A stretch of DNA of 64,000 nucleotides from Oleispira sp036960605 (GCA_036960605.1 JBALXI010000020.1:15729-79728); one strand, 5' to 3'; shown: positions 25,082 to 34,559, counted from the first letter of the stretch. Notes: generated by a model from the sequence alone, not told the origin. Numbers and translations are program-made.

Positions 25082-26401
25082 CTATCGATAAATATAAATA
25101 TCGAGAGATTCACCAGCAAGTTGTTCAAAATTGATTATTTTGTTCAATACTGGCGTATCGATAATATGATCTTTTTTGAGTAAAATTACGCCGGAAGTGC
25201 TGTAGATGTTACGTGATAAAATCATTTGCTCTTGTAGGTCACGTGCTGAAATTCGTTTCTCGTCTTCAGCGACCTGATCCATTGAGTATCTCTCAATAAC
25301 ATCAATAAATATTTTAACTATTTCAGGATGATAACGCTCTCCGGAGAATTTCTTTATCTCTGCTCGAGCTTTAGCGGCTTCGTAGGATTTTCCTGTGTAT
25401 TGGCCCTGTACTAATTCAACATAATCTCGGGCGATCGCGAGGATTTTTGAACCTAATGGTGTTTCATTATCTTCTAAGCCATCAGGGAAGCCTAATCCAT
25501 TGTAGCGTTCGAATTGACAGCGGATGATCTTTGATTCGTCAGACAATCCAGGGATGCCAATTAATACAGCTTCTCCTAAAACTGGAAACTTCTTAAATGT
25601 CTCAAGTTCAACTTTACTGAGCGTATTATAGGGTTTATCTAAGGTTTTATCGGTAAAGGTCATTTTACCAATGTTTGAAAGTAGCGTAGCGTTATAAATA
25701 GACTGAATGTCATGCTCACTGAGTTCTAGTTCTTTAGCAATATCTCTCGCAATGTTGGCTTTTAATTCAGACATCTTACTGCCGTGTTCGTCACGAAGCG
25801 CCAGAATATTTGAGATAAGAGAAACCATACTGTTGTGGGTATTGCTCAGTTGTTCATTGGCAATCTCAAGTTTTTTAGATTTATTAATAACTTCTTCAGT
25901 TCTTTCTTCGACTGTTTTTTCTAAATTAATATTTAATGCTTCTAGTGCCGCTTGTTTTTCAATTAATTGTTGAGTTAGATAAGCGTTGTGTTGTTTTAAT
26001 TGTGTGCTTTGTAAACCATCAGCCACAATAGATTTTAATGCGTCATCATTCCAAGGTTTGGGAAGATAGTTAGAAATTCGTCCATCGTTAATTGCTTGAA
26101 CAGTCGATTCCATATCTGAATACCCCGTCATTAATATACGAGGAATATCGGGGTATTTTTGTGCGGCTTGGCTAAGAAATTCTGCCCCTGTCATTTCAGG
26201 CATACGCATATCAGATATAATTAGATTAACAGGCTGCTGTTCAAGAAATTCCAATCCCTGCTTACCAGATGTAGCCATTAGGATATTAACGTTAATGGAT
26301 CTTAATGCTCGACGAATAGCCTTTAATATATTTTCTTCATCGTCGACGAGTAATAATGTGGGTTTAAACTCTTCATTATTGATTTCGAATAAATCATCCA
26401 T
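25082..26401 (-). CDS. hnoD: Response regulator with degenerate HD-GYP domain, HnoD-like
   Basis: A 439-residue regulator: receiver (about 12-130, Asp in LIISDMRMPEMTG), a coiled-coil linker (about 145-195) and an HD-GYP fold (about 200-400). The metal and catalytic residues are missing: the HD pair is SN in LLSNIGKM, HHE is QFE, and GYP is GFP in GLGFPDGL. It is therefore unlikely to hydrolyse c-di-GMP. In Shewanella oneidensis HnoD has such a degenerate HD-GYP and acts by inhibiting an active partner phosphodiesterase in H-NOX signalling. It is last in the H-NOX, kinase, regulator run, three bases after the kinase. No HnoB partner is in the window. Confidence 0.82.
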   Translation of the reverse strand: MDDLFEINNEEFKPTLLLVDDEENILKAIRRALRSINVNILMATSGKQGLEFLEQQPVNLIISDMRMPEMTGAEFLSQAAQKYPDIPRILMTGYSDMESTVQAINDGRISNYLPKPWNDDALKSIVADGLQSTQLKQHNAYLTQQLIEKQAALEALNINLEKTVEERTEEVINKSKKLEIANEQLSNTHNSMVSLISNILALRDEHGSKMSELKANIARDIAKELELSEHDIQSIYNATLLSNIGKMTFTDKTLDKPYNTLSKVELETFKKFPVLGEAVLIGIPGLSDESKIIRCQFERYNGLGFPDGLEDNETPLGSKILAIARDYVELVQGQYTGKSYEAAKARAEIKKFSGERYHPEIVKIFIDVIERYSMDQVAEDEKRISARDLQEQMILSRNIYSTSGVILLKKDHIIDTPVLNKIINFEQLAGESLDIYIYR

Positions 26402-26404
26402 TAT

Positions 26405-27352
26405 CTATTGGTCCGCTACTATTTGGTTAAGAGGAATTTGTACTGTAAAAATAGTACCCACTTCAGGCTGGCTCGAGACTAAAATAGTACCACCATGCTC
26501 TTCAACGATTCCATGTGATATCGATAGGCCTAAGCCTGTACCTTCACCAACAGGCTTAGTGGTGAAAAAGGGGGTGAACAAATTTTTCATATTATCTTCA
26601 CTGATACCATGGCCGTTGTCTTGTACAGAGATACGAATCCCTTCCTCTGTTTTTTCTGTGAAAATATAAATCTGACCATTGTCATCGACAGCTTGATTTG
26701 CATTGGAAATAAGATTGGTAAAAACTTGGCTTAATTTACCCGCGAATCCCATTATTTTTGGAATCTCTGTAAAGTGAGTTGTAATATTTGCGTGATACTT
26801 TGTCTGATTTTCAAGGATGTTAATGGAACCGCGCAATGTATCATTAATATCAACGACAATTTTTTCTGCCTTGTCTTCGCGAGTAAAAGAGCGTAAATCA
26901 GCCACGATTTGTTTAACTCGAACTAACCCTTCAGACGTTTCGTTACTTAAATCGATAAAATCTTCGAGTAAAAATATTAAGTCATATTTCTTTAGTAATA
27001 AATCCCATTTTTCTTTGATAGCTTCAATCGGCTGTTCGGTTTCGATGTTAACTTGCATTTCCTGCACAAAGTTCTGAATGTCCTGGAATGCAACTTTCAA
27101 TGAGTTAAAATTACTGGTGATATAGCCAATGGGATTGTTAATTTCATGAGCAACCCCTGCAGCGAGTACACCCAGAGAAGCCATCTTCTCGGTCTGCACA
27201 AGTTGATTTTGGCTAGCCTTCAAATTATCTAAGGTTTCTTCTAGGGTTTGCATCGAAGCGTATAGCTCTCTCGATTTATCTTCGAGTAATTGTTCCGCTT
27301 GTTGGCGCATAATACGTTCACGCTCATAGGCCGCTTTATAATCAGCAGCCAT
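26405..27352 (-). CDS. hnoK: H-NOX-associated histidine kinase, HnoK-like
   Basis: A 315-residue soluble kinase: an N-terminal coiled coil (about 1-60), HisKA with SLGVLAAGVAHEINNPIGY (His near 78), and a HATPase domain with NLISNANQAV, DNGHGI and GEGTGLGLS. There is no sensor or membrane segment, as expected for a kinase gated by a separate H-NOX protein. I place the start at 27352, one base after the H-NOX stop; the longer frame from 27397 would overlap H-NOX by 44 bases. Together with the flanking genes it forms an NO-responsive two-component system. Confidence 0.86.
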   Translation of the reverse strand: MAADYKAAYERERIMRQQAEQLLEDKSRELYASMQTLEETLDNLKASQNQLVQTEKMASLGVLAAGVAHEINNPIGYITSNFNSLKVAFQDIQNFVQEMQVNIETEQPIEAIKEKWDLLLKKYDLIFLLEDFIDLSNETSEGLVRVKQIVADLRSFTREDKAEKIVVDINDTLRGSINILENQTKYHANITTHFTEIPKIMGFAGKLSQVFTNLISNANQAVDDNGQIYIFTEKTEEGIRISVQDNGHGISEDNMKNLFTPFFTTKPVGEGTGLGLSISHGIVEEHGGTILVSSQPEVGTIFTVQIPLNQIVADQ

Positions 27353-27353
27353 G

Positions 27354-27908
27354 CTACTTATCCAATTCCCGAGCAAGCAGATCGACTTTAAGCGCACAAT
27401 GATCGCTGCCGGTATGCATGCACGGATTGTGGGTCATTTTATAGTTCTGGTTAAAGTGCTTAGCGCTGCCAGAGATTAACCCTTCAGCTAACTGGCAAAG
27501 CTTACGCGGGGATTTATAGATCATGGTTAATGAGTCTTCATTTTCGTCGCAATAATCGAAAGTAGGTAGGCCCGCATCAGGAAACAATTTACGCACTTCA
27601 ACATGAATGATCTGATCGACAGAAACTAGAAACTTAATAAAATTAGGAACGTTGCTGAAGAAATTGGGAAAGCGTTTATGAAAGTGGGGCACCATATATT
27701 CGCCAAAGGCAAAAACAAGGGTATTTACAGGGATGCTGGTTATTTCACTGGCGGCAGCGACAAGGCCCATTAGTTCGGCGTCCGCATAGGTTTTTGTCGA
27801 TACATAGATGCCATCAGAGCCAGCGCTATCGAGTACAGCCTGCCAGCCTTCTAGGCCATATTGGGTCTCGACCATATCGCGCAGGATATCAAATACGACG
27901 CCTTTCAT
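27354..27908 (-). CDS. hnoX: H-NOX heme nitric-oxide sensor
   Basis: A 184-residue heme NO-binding protein. Starting at the ATG at 27908 (AAGGA eight bases upstream; the ORF can be extended to 27929) the numbering falls on the family standard: proximal heme ligand His102, Pro115, and the heme propionate motif Y131-x-S133-x-R135. Position 140 is Leu, not the Tyr that stabilises oxygen, so it should discriminate in favour of NO. Cys138, His160, Cys163 and Cys171 match the structural zinc site of the Shewanella and Vibrio proteins. It is first in the operon with the kinase and the HD-GYP-like regulator. Confidence 0.93.
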   Translation of the reverse strand: MKGVVFDILRDMVETQYGLEGWQAVLDSAGSDGIYVSTKTYADAELMGLVAAASEITSIPVNTLVFAFGEYMVPHFHKRFPNFFSNVPNFIKFLVSVDQIIHVEVRKLFPDAGLPTFDYCDENEDSLTMIYKSPRKLCQLAEGLISGSAKHFNQNYKMTHNPCMHTGSDHCALKVDLLARELDK

Positions 27909-28010
27909 GAGTGGCTTCCTTTCCAGCATTATTCATAACTAGTGTTTATAACTAAAGGATAGCTTATTATTGTTTGATTACAGGGAAGATAAACTTGATT
28001 TTAGGCTTTT

Positions 28011-28055
28011 TATAAATAAAAAAAGACCTATTAATTTGAATCAATTAATAGGCCT
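28011..28055 (-). terminator. Rho-independent terminator of trhO
   Basis: On the reverse strand, ten-base arms (28052-28043 and 28036-28027, CCTATTAATT with AATTAATAGG) flank a six-base loop and run into a T-rich tract corresponding to the A run at 28015-28024. It lies directly after the trhO stop and before the H-NOX gene, so it separates those units. Confidence 0.85.
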
Positions 28056-28087
28056 TTCGTCGTAGAGATCGTTAACTAAAAGATGAC

Positions 28088-29080
28088 TTAGTTTTTAGCT
28101 CTTTGCTCTTCACGGAAGCGAATCTTATCTTGGCGATTCCTTTCGACGGCTTCTTTAACATCGCCCCCTAAATGATCTTCACCACGTCGCTTGGCCAGCT
28201 GCATCTGCAATTCACGTTGCTTAAAGCGCTCACGCTGTTCATCCGTGTAGCTATCGATGCAGTGAGGGCAGCTCACACCTTGCAGATAGTCGGCACTGAT
28301 TTTTTCTTCTTCAGTAATCGGGTAGCGACAGGCGTGGCATTGGTCATATTGACCTTTTTCTAAATCGTGGTTCACGGCAACACGATTATCAAAAACGAAA
28401 CACTCGCCTTCCCACATAGTGTCTTCTTTTGGTACTTCTTCTAGGTACTTAAGAATGCCGCCTTCAAGGTGATAGACCTCATCGAAGCCTTGCTCTTTCA
28501 TGTAGGCGGTCGACTTTTCACAGCGAATGCCCCCGGTACAGTACATGGCGACTTTCTTTTGCTTAGTCGGATCCATATTGTCTTTCACGTACTGCGGAAA
28601 TTCACGGAAGGTTTCAGTATTGGGGTTGATCGCGCCTTGGAAAGTACCAATTTGGACTTCGTAATCATTACGAGTATCAATCAAGACCACATCGGGATCG
28701 GAGATTAAAGCATTCCAATCTTGTGGCTTAACGTAAGTACCCACTACCTGTTTAGGGTCGATGCCTTCGATGCCCATGGTGACGATTTCTTTCTTCAACT
28801 TCACCTTGGTACGGTAGAAGGGCATGGTTTCGTCATAAGATTCTTTGGAAACGATGTTCGCGAGGCGTTCATCGGTTGCTAACCAGGCAAGTAGCGCGTC
28901 TATACCTGCACGAGAACCGGCAACAGTACCGTTAATGCCTTCTTGGGCGATGAGTAGGGTGCCACGGACTTCATTGGCTTCCATCGCTTCTAATAACGGC
29001 TGGCGCAGATCTTCGAAGTTTTCTAGGGTAACGAACTTATACATCGCGCATACGACGACAGGAGCAGTTTGCTCAGACAT
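28088..29080 (-). CDS. trhO: tRNA uridine(34) hydroxylase TrhO, rhodanese family
   Basis: A 330-residue enzyme of the YceA/TrhO family, which hydroxylates U34 of certain tRNAs toward 5-methoxy- or carboxymethoxy-uridine. An N-terminal ferredoxin-like domain (about 1-95, AQEGINGTVAGS), a rhodanese domain (about 120-225) with active Cys181 in YCTGGIRCEKS, and a C-terminal zinc-type CxxC pair (CHACRYP, CPHC) are all present. The length is normal. It is a single-gene unit with a clear terminator. Confidence 0.95.
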   Translation of the reverse strand: MSEQTAPVVVCAMYKFVTLENFEDLRQPLLEAMEANEVRGTLLIAQEGINGTVAGSRAGIDALLAWLATDERLANIVSKESYDETMPFYRTKVKLKKEIVTMGIEGIDPKQVVGTYVKPQDWNALISDPDVVLIDTRNDYEVQIGTFQGAINPNTETFREFPQYVKDNMDPTKQKKVAMYCTGGIRCEKSTAYMKEQGFDEVYHLEGGILKYLEEVPKEDTMWEGECFVFDNRVAVNHDLEKGQYDQCHACRYPITEEEKISADYLQGVSCPHCIDSYTDEQRERFKQRELQMQLAKRRGEDHLGGDVKEAVERNRQDKIRFREEQRAKN

Positions 29081-29268
29081 GGGTCTTTCCTTTTATTGCG
29101 GTCTGGAACGTAAAACCAGAGCATTATTCAATTGCTTACTAAAACAATAGGCTGCTATCAGCCTATAAAGAGCGCGCGGATTATATACAAATCTGCGCTG
29201 TATTTCCAAAATATACGCGTAAACTGTGCATAACTTTACTGTATGCACTGTTAGGCAGGACTGACCTG

Positions 29269-30462
29269 ATGATCTCAACCATTGCTGTAGCCAATTACCG
29301 TTCAATTATTGAGCTGGTAATGCCCATGGGGCCGCTTAATTTAATCACCGGTTTAAACGGCAGTGGTAAGTCGAATTTATACCGTGCGCTGAGATTATTA
29401 GCGGAAACGGCTCAAGGCGGAGTCGTCAATGCACTTGCTCATGAGGGAGGATTAGAATCAGCGTTTTGGGCTGGGCCTGAGAAAATCACTCCGCGTATGA
29501 TCAGTGGTGAGGTTGAAGTTCAGGGCGGCCCGAAGAAAAATGTTGTGCGTCTTAGGCTGGGTTTCAGTAGTGAAGACTTTGGTTATAGCATTGATCTTGG
29601 TTTACCTGTGCCTTCTTCTTCAGCCTTTGCCCTAGATCCAGAAATTAAACGCGAATGTATTTGGGCTGGCCCCAGCTATCGTCCTGCCAGTGTCTTGGTC
29701 GATCGCAAAGGGCCTGTGGTTAAGGTGAGAGAAGGGCGTAGTTGGCAAGTGATTGCTCAGCACCTAAACAGCTTTGATAGCATGCTCAGCGAAGTGGGGG
29801 ATTATAACTTGGCCCCTGAAATCTTTCATATTCGAGAATGGATTCGCAGTTGGCGCTTTTACGATCACTTTAGAACCGATGCGCAAGCCCCTGCGCGCCA
29901 GCCACAATTAGGTACTCGCACACCTGTGCTCAGTCAAGATGGTCATGATCTTGCTGCCGCCTTGCAAACCATTATCGAAATCGGTGATGAGGTAGCATTA
30001 GCCGAGTCGATTGAAGATGCGTTTCCAGGAGCGCGCATCAATATTAATATCCAAGAAGACGGGCGCTTTGTTTTACGTTTTTATCAGCACGGTTTATTGC
30101 GACCATTAACAGCAGCTGAATTATCTGATGGTACTTTGCGCTACCTGTTATGGGTGGCTGCACTATTAACCCCGCGGCCGCCTAAATTGATGGTATTAAA
30201 CGAACCAGAAACGAGTTTGCATCCAGACTTATTACCGGCCCTAGGTCGACTGATCAAATTGGCGTCTAAATCCACCCAGGTTTGGGTCGTTTCTCATGCT
30301 CGCCTACTCATTAATGAATTGAACGAGCCCGCCAATTATTCGAATAATTCAATCTCGAAAAATGCGTGTAATAGTATTGCTCTGTATAAAGAACTGGGTC
30401 AAACAAAGATTCAAGATCAAGACATACTTTCTACCCCAAGCTGGCATTGGCCAGCCTATTAG
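29269..30462 (+). CDS. AAA-family ATPase of the RecF/SMC-like group (AAA_21)
   Basis: A 397-residue cytoplasmic ATPase. Walker A is GLNGSGKSN (about 28-36), the signature region ELSDGTLRYLLWVAALL (about 284-300), Walker B LMVLNEPETSLHPD (about 310-323), and a switch histidine WVVSHARLL. The central region has no nuclease motif. It resembles the COG4637 type of predicted ATPases found alone in many proteobacteria. No toxin, nuclease or TOPRIM partner adjoins it, so a defence role is not supported. It is divergent from trhO. Confidence 0.82.
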   Translation: MISTIAVANYRSIIELVMPMGPLNLITGLNGSGKSNLYRALRLLAETAQGGVVNALAHEGGLESAFWAGPEKITPRMISGEVEVQGGPKKNVVRLRLGFSSEDFGYSIDLGLPVPSSSAFALDPEIKRECIWAGPSYRPASVLVDRKGPVVKVREGRSWQVIAQHLNSFDSMLSEVGDYNLAPEIFHIREWIRSWRFYDHFRTDAQAPARQPQLGTRTPVLSQDGHDLAAALQTIIEIGDEVALAESIEDAFPGARININIQEDGRFVLRFYQHGLLRPLTAAELSDGTLRYLLWVAALLTPRPPKLMVLNEPETSLHPDLLPALGRLIKLASKSTQVWVVSHARLLINELNEPANYSNNSISKNACNSIALYKELGQTKIQDQDILSTPSWHWPAY

Positions 30463-30577
30463 TCATTATTGGCTCGCCTTTTGCAATTTCCGAGTAACTT
30501 ACAGATACGGAAGCCCTACCAGTTCTTAATTATGCGATTCGAATTCGCATTAAGACTGACTCAGGGAAGGCGAGCTT

Positions 30578-31246
30578 ATGAATACACTCGGTCAGATTGC
30601 TTTATTAGTCGATAAAACCAATGCCAGCCAGCGGCTCTTAAATCAAGCGCAACGGCAACCGGTTGCCGCTGTGGAAGTAATTCCTGCCAGCACAGAAGTT
30701 TCTTTGAGTGCTGATAGTACGGATCCTAACGGCAGTGCAAGCAAGGTTAATGACAAGTTTGAACAAGCTGCAGTTGACCTACTTGATCTGACCCCCATTT
30801 CGTTGCCTACCAAAGCAGATTTTAATGCCTTCGAAAAGGACTTCACTCGGGAGCTCAATAAGGCCGGTGTCGATACTAGGATCGAAATAAAGTTACGCGC
30901 GAATGAAGAAGGGCAGATTGAGGTGATCAATGACCATCCGGATAAGGATAAAATTGAAGCGATGTTCGCCAATGATTCTGATTTACAGCAGGGCTTTATT
31001 CGTGCCGATACCTATCAAACGTTGCAAAAACTTCATGCCCTGCACCAGCAATGGCAGCAAAAGATAAGCGCAGGTGCCAGCGAAGAAGCGGCTAATTTGT
31101 GGCTAGTTCAAGCTGCACAGTCCATGGTCGCAGATAATACAGGCATGACTTACCAAGATGGTAAGATGGTGACGGACAATAAAGCCACTGCAAGTAATGA
31201 CCCCATGAAAGTTATTGCAAACTTGCAAGCGATTGCTATCGACTAA
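30578..31246 (+). CDS. Hypothetical protein, 222 residues
   Basis: A soluble protein with no signal peptide and no membrane segment. It is rich in Ala, Asp, Gln and Lys; a low-complexity N-terminal third (about 20-65) is followed by likely helical segments. AGGGAAGG upstream of the ATG is a convincing ribosome site, and codon use is like the neighbours, so it is real. I do not recognise a family. The layout (disordered start, helical body) resembles secreted or structural anti-sigma-like proteins, but this is weak. It converges on the diguanylate cyclase gene 16 bases away. Confidence 0.6.
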   Translation: MNTLGQIALLVDKTNASQRLLNQAQRQPVAAVEVIPASTEVSLSADSTDPNGSASKVNDKFEQAAVDLLDLTPISLPTKADFNAFEKDFTRELNKAGVDTRIEIKLRANEEGQIEVINDHPDKDKIEAMFANDSDLQQGFIRADTYQTLQKLHALHQQWQQKISAGASEEAANLWLVQAAQSMVADNTGMTYQDGKMVTDNKATASNDPMKVIANLQAIAID

Positions 31247-31262
31247 TGGTCTATCTCTACGC

Positions 31263-32654
31263 TTACCCATTATGCATTTTGGGTTGATACAGGGTAAAAC
31301 GATTTTTCCCTTGGCGCTTTGAATAGTACATGGCTTTATCTGCACAATTTAAAACAGTTTTAATATCGTTGCCATGTTCAGGGAATAATGAAATTCCAAT
31401 GCTGGCTGATAATGAAAAGTTGCTATAAGGCTCTGGAAGTTTATTAGCACACATTATAACGATCTTTTCTGCGCAAGAAATAGTACTGCTGGAAACCTCT
31501 TCTCGATTCAGACGCTCAAACAAGACGACAAATTCATCTCCTCCTAAACGAGCGACACAAATAGGAGACTCTGGGGTTTGAATGGAATTGGCATGTTTTT
31601 GTAGGCGTTGCGCAATGATCTTCAATACTTCATCACCCGCATTGTGTCCCAGTTCATCGTTGATGCTTTTAAAGCCATCAAGATCAATGAATATCAAGGC
31701 ACCAAATTGCTCATTTTGATTGGCTTGTTGCATCGACATCTTTAGATGTTGAATAAAGCTGCGCCGATTATTGAGGTTTGTTAGTTGATCTCTTTCACTG
31801 AGCGTTTTTAGAAATAACGCCCGGTTGATTAAGTGGAAACGATTGAGCGTGAATAAAACAATCAGCAATAGTAGAAAAGCCGCGTAGATAATCAAATAAT
31901 GTTTTATTTTATTGGTTGCTATGATTTCTTCATGATGTTGGTTCGTCAATATTCTTTCTAATAATTCTAATTCAATGCTTAATTGATTATTAAGTATTTC
32001 GTTTATTAATATTTGCTCTTGATTGCTTGTGTTTTGAAAGCTGCGTGTATGCTTGATGAATGCATCGAGCAGTGGTCTATCATTCAATGCTAAATTATTT
32101 TTATTTTGTACTAAAAGAGATAGCGATTTTTGGGTATCCGTTTTTAGTTGAGATTCATTAAATAAACGAATATGTAATGAATTTATAATAATCCTTTCAA
32201 TGGCTCTTGAGAGGTCGCTATTATTAGCTAACAAAGGGCGTAGCTGTTCCTCCAATTTAGGTAAGTAACGTAAAGAATTTTTAATTTGTGCATTGAGTGA
32301 TTTGAATTTTTCTATTTGTATCATCCGCACTTCATAGAGGCTGTACACGACTTCAGCATGTACATTCATTTCATTGGCGCTTGACAATAACGAGGCTTTA
32401 AAATGATTCATCGTATCGGTGAATCTAAGTTGAGCGTGGGCTAAATTATCATAATTCTGATCTAACTGGCTGCGACTACGCAGGACATACTCTGAAAGCT
32501 CTGAATTATTTTGTCGTATGTTTAATAGTAAGGTATCAACCTCTTTGGATACCAACATATCGTTCATTTCTGCATTTAAATAAATTAGCAGTAGAGGAAC
32601 TGCCAACACACTTGCAATAACGATGGATAACACTTGGCGAGCCTGGCTGATCAT
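31263..32654 (-). CDS. Membrane diguanylate cyclase (GGDEF)
   Basis: A 463-residue c-di-GMP synthase. Membrane segments at about 8-27 and 252-271 enclose a periplasmic, mostly helical sensor region of unknown type. The GGDEF domain spans about 285-455 and has an intact ARLGGDEFVVLFERL active site. The product-inhibition RxxD motif expected five residues before it is absent. Its ATG overlaps the stop of the upstream peroxidase gene (ATGA, 32651-32654), so the two are translated together. This suggests a periplasmic redox or peroxide input into c-di-GMP synthesis. Confidence 0.9.
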   Translation of the reverse strand: MISQARQVLSIVIASVLAVPLLLIYLNAEMNDMLVSKEVDTLLLNIRQNNSELSEYVLRSRSQLDQNYDNLAHAQLRFTDTMNHFKASLLSSANEMNVHAEVVYSLYEVRMIQIEKFKSLNAQIKNSLRYLPKLEEQLRPLLANNSDLSRAIERIIINSLHIRLFNESQLKTDTQKSLSLLVQNKNNLALNDRPLLDAFIKHTRSFQNTSNQEQILINEILNNQLSIELELLERILTNQHHEEIIATNKIKHYLIIYAAFLLLLIVLFTLNRFHLINRALFLKTLSERDQLTNLNNRRSFIQHLKMSMQQANQNEQFGALIFIDLDGFKSINDELGHNAGDEVLKIIAQRLQKHANSIQTPESPICVARLGGDEFVVLFERLNREEVSSSTISCAEKIVIMCANKLPEPYSNFSLSASIGISLFPEHGNDIKTVLNCADKAMYYSKRQGKNRFTLYQPKMHNG

Positions 32655-33664
32655 TCGCTGGGCTCCAAGGTGTGTAGAAAGGTTTCAATAAGCGTTAAAT
32701 CAGTACTGCTAGGTTCAATTCCCAGTTGATTGACAAACATTACTTTAATCGCCTTAGCGAGCGTTGTTGCTGAACCATCATGGAAGTAGGGGGCGGTATT
32801 ACTGACATTTCGTAAGCTTGGGACTCTAAAATAAAATCGATCTTCATCGTGTCCTGTTATGGTGTAGTAACCGTAATCTCGATCCTTTATCTTTTTTGAA
32901 TTTGAAAAATAAGGTTTCATTAGGCCAAACTTTTGTCGTAGATTCCCTCCTAGATTTTTACCCTGATGACAGCTTGAGCAACCAAATTCTTTAAATAAAT
33001 AATAGCCTTGTTGCTCTTCTTCTGTGAATTGCTGTGTATCGCCCAACAAATAAAAATCATAACGAGAAGGTTTCGCCAAACTGTATTCGTATTGAATAAT
33101 GGCATCGCTGATGGATTCTTTTGAAATTTCGCCATAACCCGCACTGTGAAAGAGATTATTGTATTGCTCATCTTGTTCAATCTGTTGGCTTAACTCAACC
33201 CAATCGCGATTCATCAATTTAGGGTTGTTGATTAAAGCATCTAGGTGATCTTGCAGATGTGGATAGCGAGCAGTCCAGCCGAAGTAGTAGCTAAATGCGA
33301 CATATTGAATGCTTGGCGTATTGTAGGCTAATGGGTTGCCCTGATTATCGAGGGAAAAGTCTCGGCCATCACTGAATCCCTTGTCTGCTTGATGACATGT
33401 AGCACAGGACATTGTCTGTGACTTAGAAAGGCTCGGATCTTCGAATAACAATTTGCCAAGCTTGATTTTTAATTCCTGGCTATGAATGTCAGCATTCTGA
33501 ACGCTGTTGGTTATGCTCTGCTTAGATTTAAGATAGACAGGAGACGCTTCTGAAAGTGATATTGAATCGCTAGAATGAACCAATGCAGAGGTTAGTAATA
33601 TGCTTAATACGCAAAGTATCCGAGTAAGGCTAATAGTCATCGTATCGTTAAAAGTAGGCTGCAT
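32651..33664 (-). CDS. Di-heme cytochrome c peroxidase/MauG-family protein
   Basis: A periplasmic c-type cytochrome with two heme motifs, CATCH and CSSCH, separated by about 150 residues as in bacterial cytochrome c peroxidases. The family FSDGRDFSLDNQGNPLAYNTPS and the C-terminal VPSLRNVSNTAPYFHDGS blocks are clear. A signal peptide ends near ALVHSSDS. The start is uncertain: I use ATG 33664 (AGAGA eight bases upstream); ATG 33640 would place the signal peptide directly at the N-terminus, and 33712 has no ribosome site. It would reduce hydrogen peroxide or oxidise a partner protein. It is coupled to the diguanylate cyclase gene. Confidence 0.88.
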   Translation of the reverse strand: MQPTFNDTMTISLTRILCVLSILLTSALVHSSDSISLSEASPVYLKSKQSITNSVQNADIHSQELKIKLGKLLFEDPSLSKSQTMSCATCHQADKGFSDGRDFSLDNQGNPLAYNTPSIQYVAFSYYFGWTARYPHLQDHLDALINNPKLMNRDWVELSQQIEQDEQYNNLFHSAGYGEISKESISDAIIQYEYSLAKPSRYDFYLLGDTQQFTEEEQQGYYLFKEFGCSSCHQGKNLGGNLRQKFGLMKPYFSNSKKIKDRDYGYYTITGHDEDRFYFRVPSLRNVSNTAPYFHDGSATTLAKAIKVMFVNQLGIEPSSTDLTLIETFLHTLEPSE

Positions 33665-33767
33665 GAAGAATATCTCTAATATACTGTTGTTAAGTTTATC
33701 CTGAATGGTCATTGGCGCAAGTGTAGACTTAACTTAGTAGGTAACAGTTCCGTATAATTTGAAATGA

Positions 33768-34088
33768 GTGTTGATATTGGTTATTAACGGGTTCGGCCAT
33801 TTACCGGTGTACTTAGCCGTTGCTATCGTTTTAATGGTCTCTAGCGCGACGGCCTTTGCGGAATGCCGCGATTTTGACGCTATAGCCGCAGCGAATAAAA
33901 AAGCAGCGTCTTATTACAAAAATGGAACTGTTTTTCATCCTGCGGTCGTTCAAAAAATACACCACCCTTCTAGGAAAAAAGAAGTGGCGAGTTACATCAA
34001 AACAGGTGAAAAACGCTACAGCATTTTTACCCTGGTCGATGAAAATTGTAAGGTGGAATTTCGAAAGCGTACACGCCAAAATGATTAA
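33768..34088 (+). CDS. Small secreted protein, unknown function
   Basis: A 106-residue product with a hydrophobic N-terminal signal (about 12-31, ending ATAFA) and a basic mature part of about 75 residues containing two cysteines. GTG is used as start at 33768; no good ribosome site is seen, and the exact start is uncertain. No family is recognised. It is divergent from the peroxidase gene and might share its promoter region. Confidence 0.5.
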   Translation: MLILVINGFGHLPVYLAVAIVLMVSSATAFAECRDFDAIAAANKKAASYYKNGTVFHPAVVQKIHHPSRKKEVASYIKTGEKRYSIFTLVDENCKVEFRKRTRQND

Positions 34089-34559
34089 TCATTGTCAGTC
34101 AGCTTAAATCCTCAATTAAACTCTTCTTGATATAAATACGCTTTTATAGACCAAAGGAACCTAGTGTCTGTTTTTAGCTGGCGAGATACGTCTAACGCAA
34201 AATAGGCCAATGTATTTCATATGAAAAATCATGCATATGGTGATATTGAGCCAATATTTTTTGATAGCTGTCTTCTATAGAGGTTGATACGTAAGAAATT
34301 AGCAAAAATTTCAAGTATTGCTTAGCCCATTTTATTGACCCTTTTGTAAAACCCCTGTTATTTGTTATTTCTTGCACGTTTTGCACATCGAATTGTACTT
34401 TCGAACCTATCCAAAGACCTGCTTTTCAACTAAAAATTAACTTAGCTCTAAGTCATTAAAACGATAAGAAGCAGCACTAGAGTCAAAGTGAAAAAAGTAA
34501 TTCCAACAGTATTACTGAGCTTCGCACCGCAGAATATTATAAATAAAAAGGGATCCGAC
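34089..34559. other. Gap with no convincing gene
   Basis: About 470 AT-rich bases. A 64-codon reverse frame with a GTG start (34192-34386) lacks a ribosome site and a recognisable product. A forward frame from GTG 34488 leads into the next gene but is better read as leader, since the ATG at 34560 has its own ribosome site. No terminator, repeat or RNA gene was seen. Confidence 0.5.

Noticed and set aside
26295..26669. 124-codon forward frame across hnoD/hnoK
   Set aside because: Lies opposite two well-supported domains and is low-complexity Ser/Ile-rich, as shadow frames are.
29269..30462. AAA ATPase as part of an anti-phage defence system
   Set aside because: No nuclease, TOPRIM domain, toxin or partner gene adjoins it, and the family occurs alone in many genomes.
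34192..34386. 64-codon reverse-strand frame in the 34 kb gap
   Set aside because: GTG start without a ribosome site, no recognisable product, AT-rich sequence; treated as chance.
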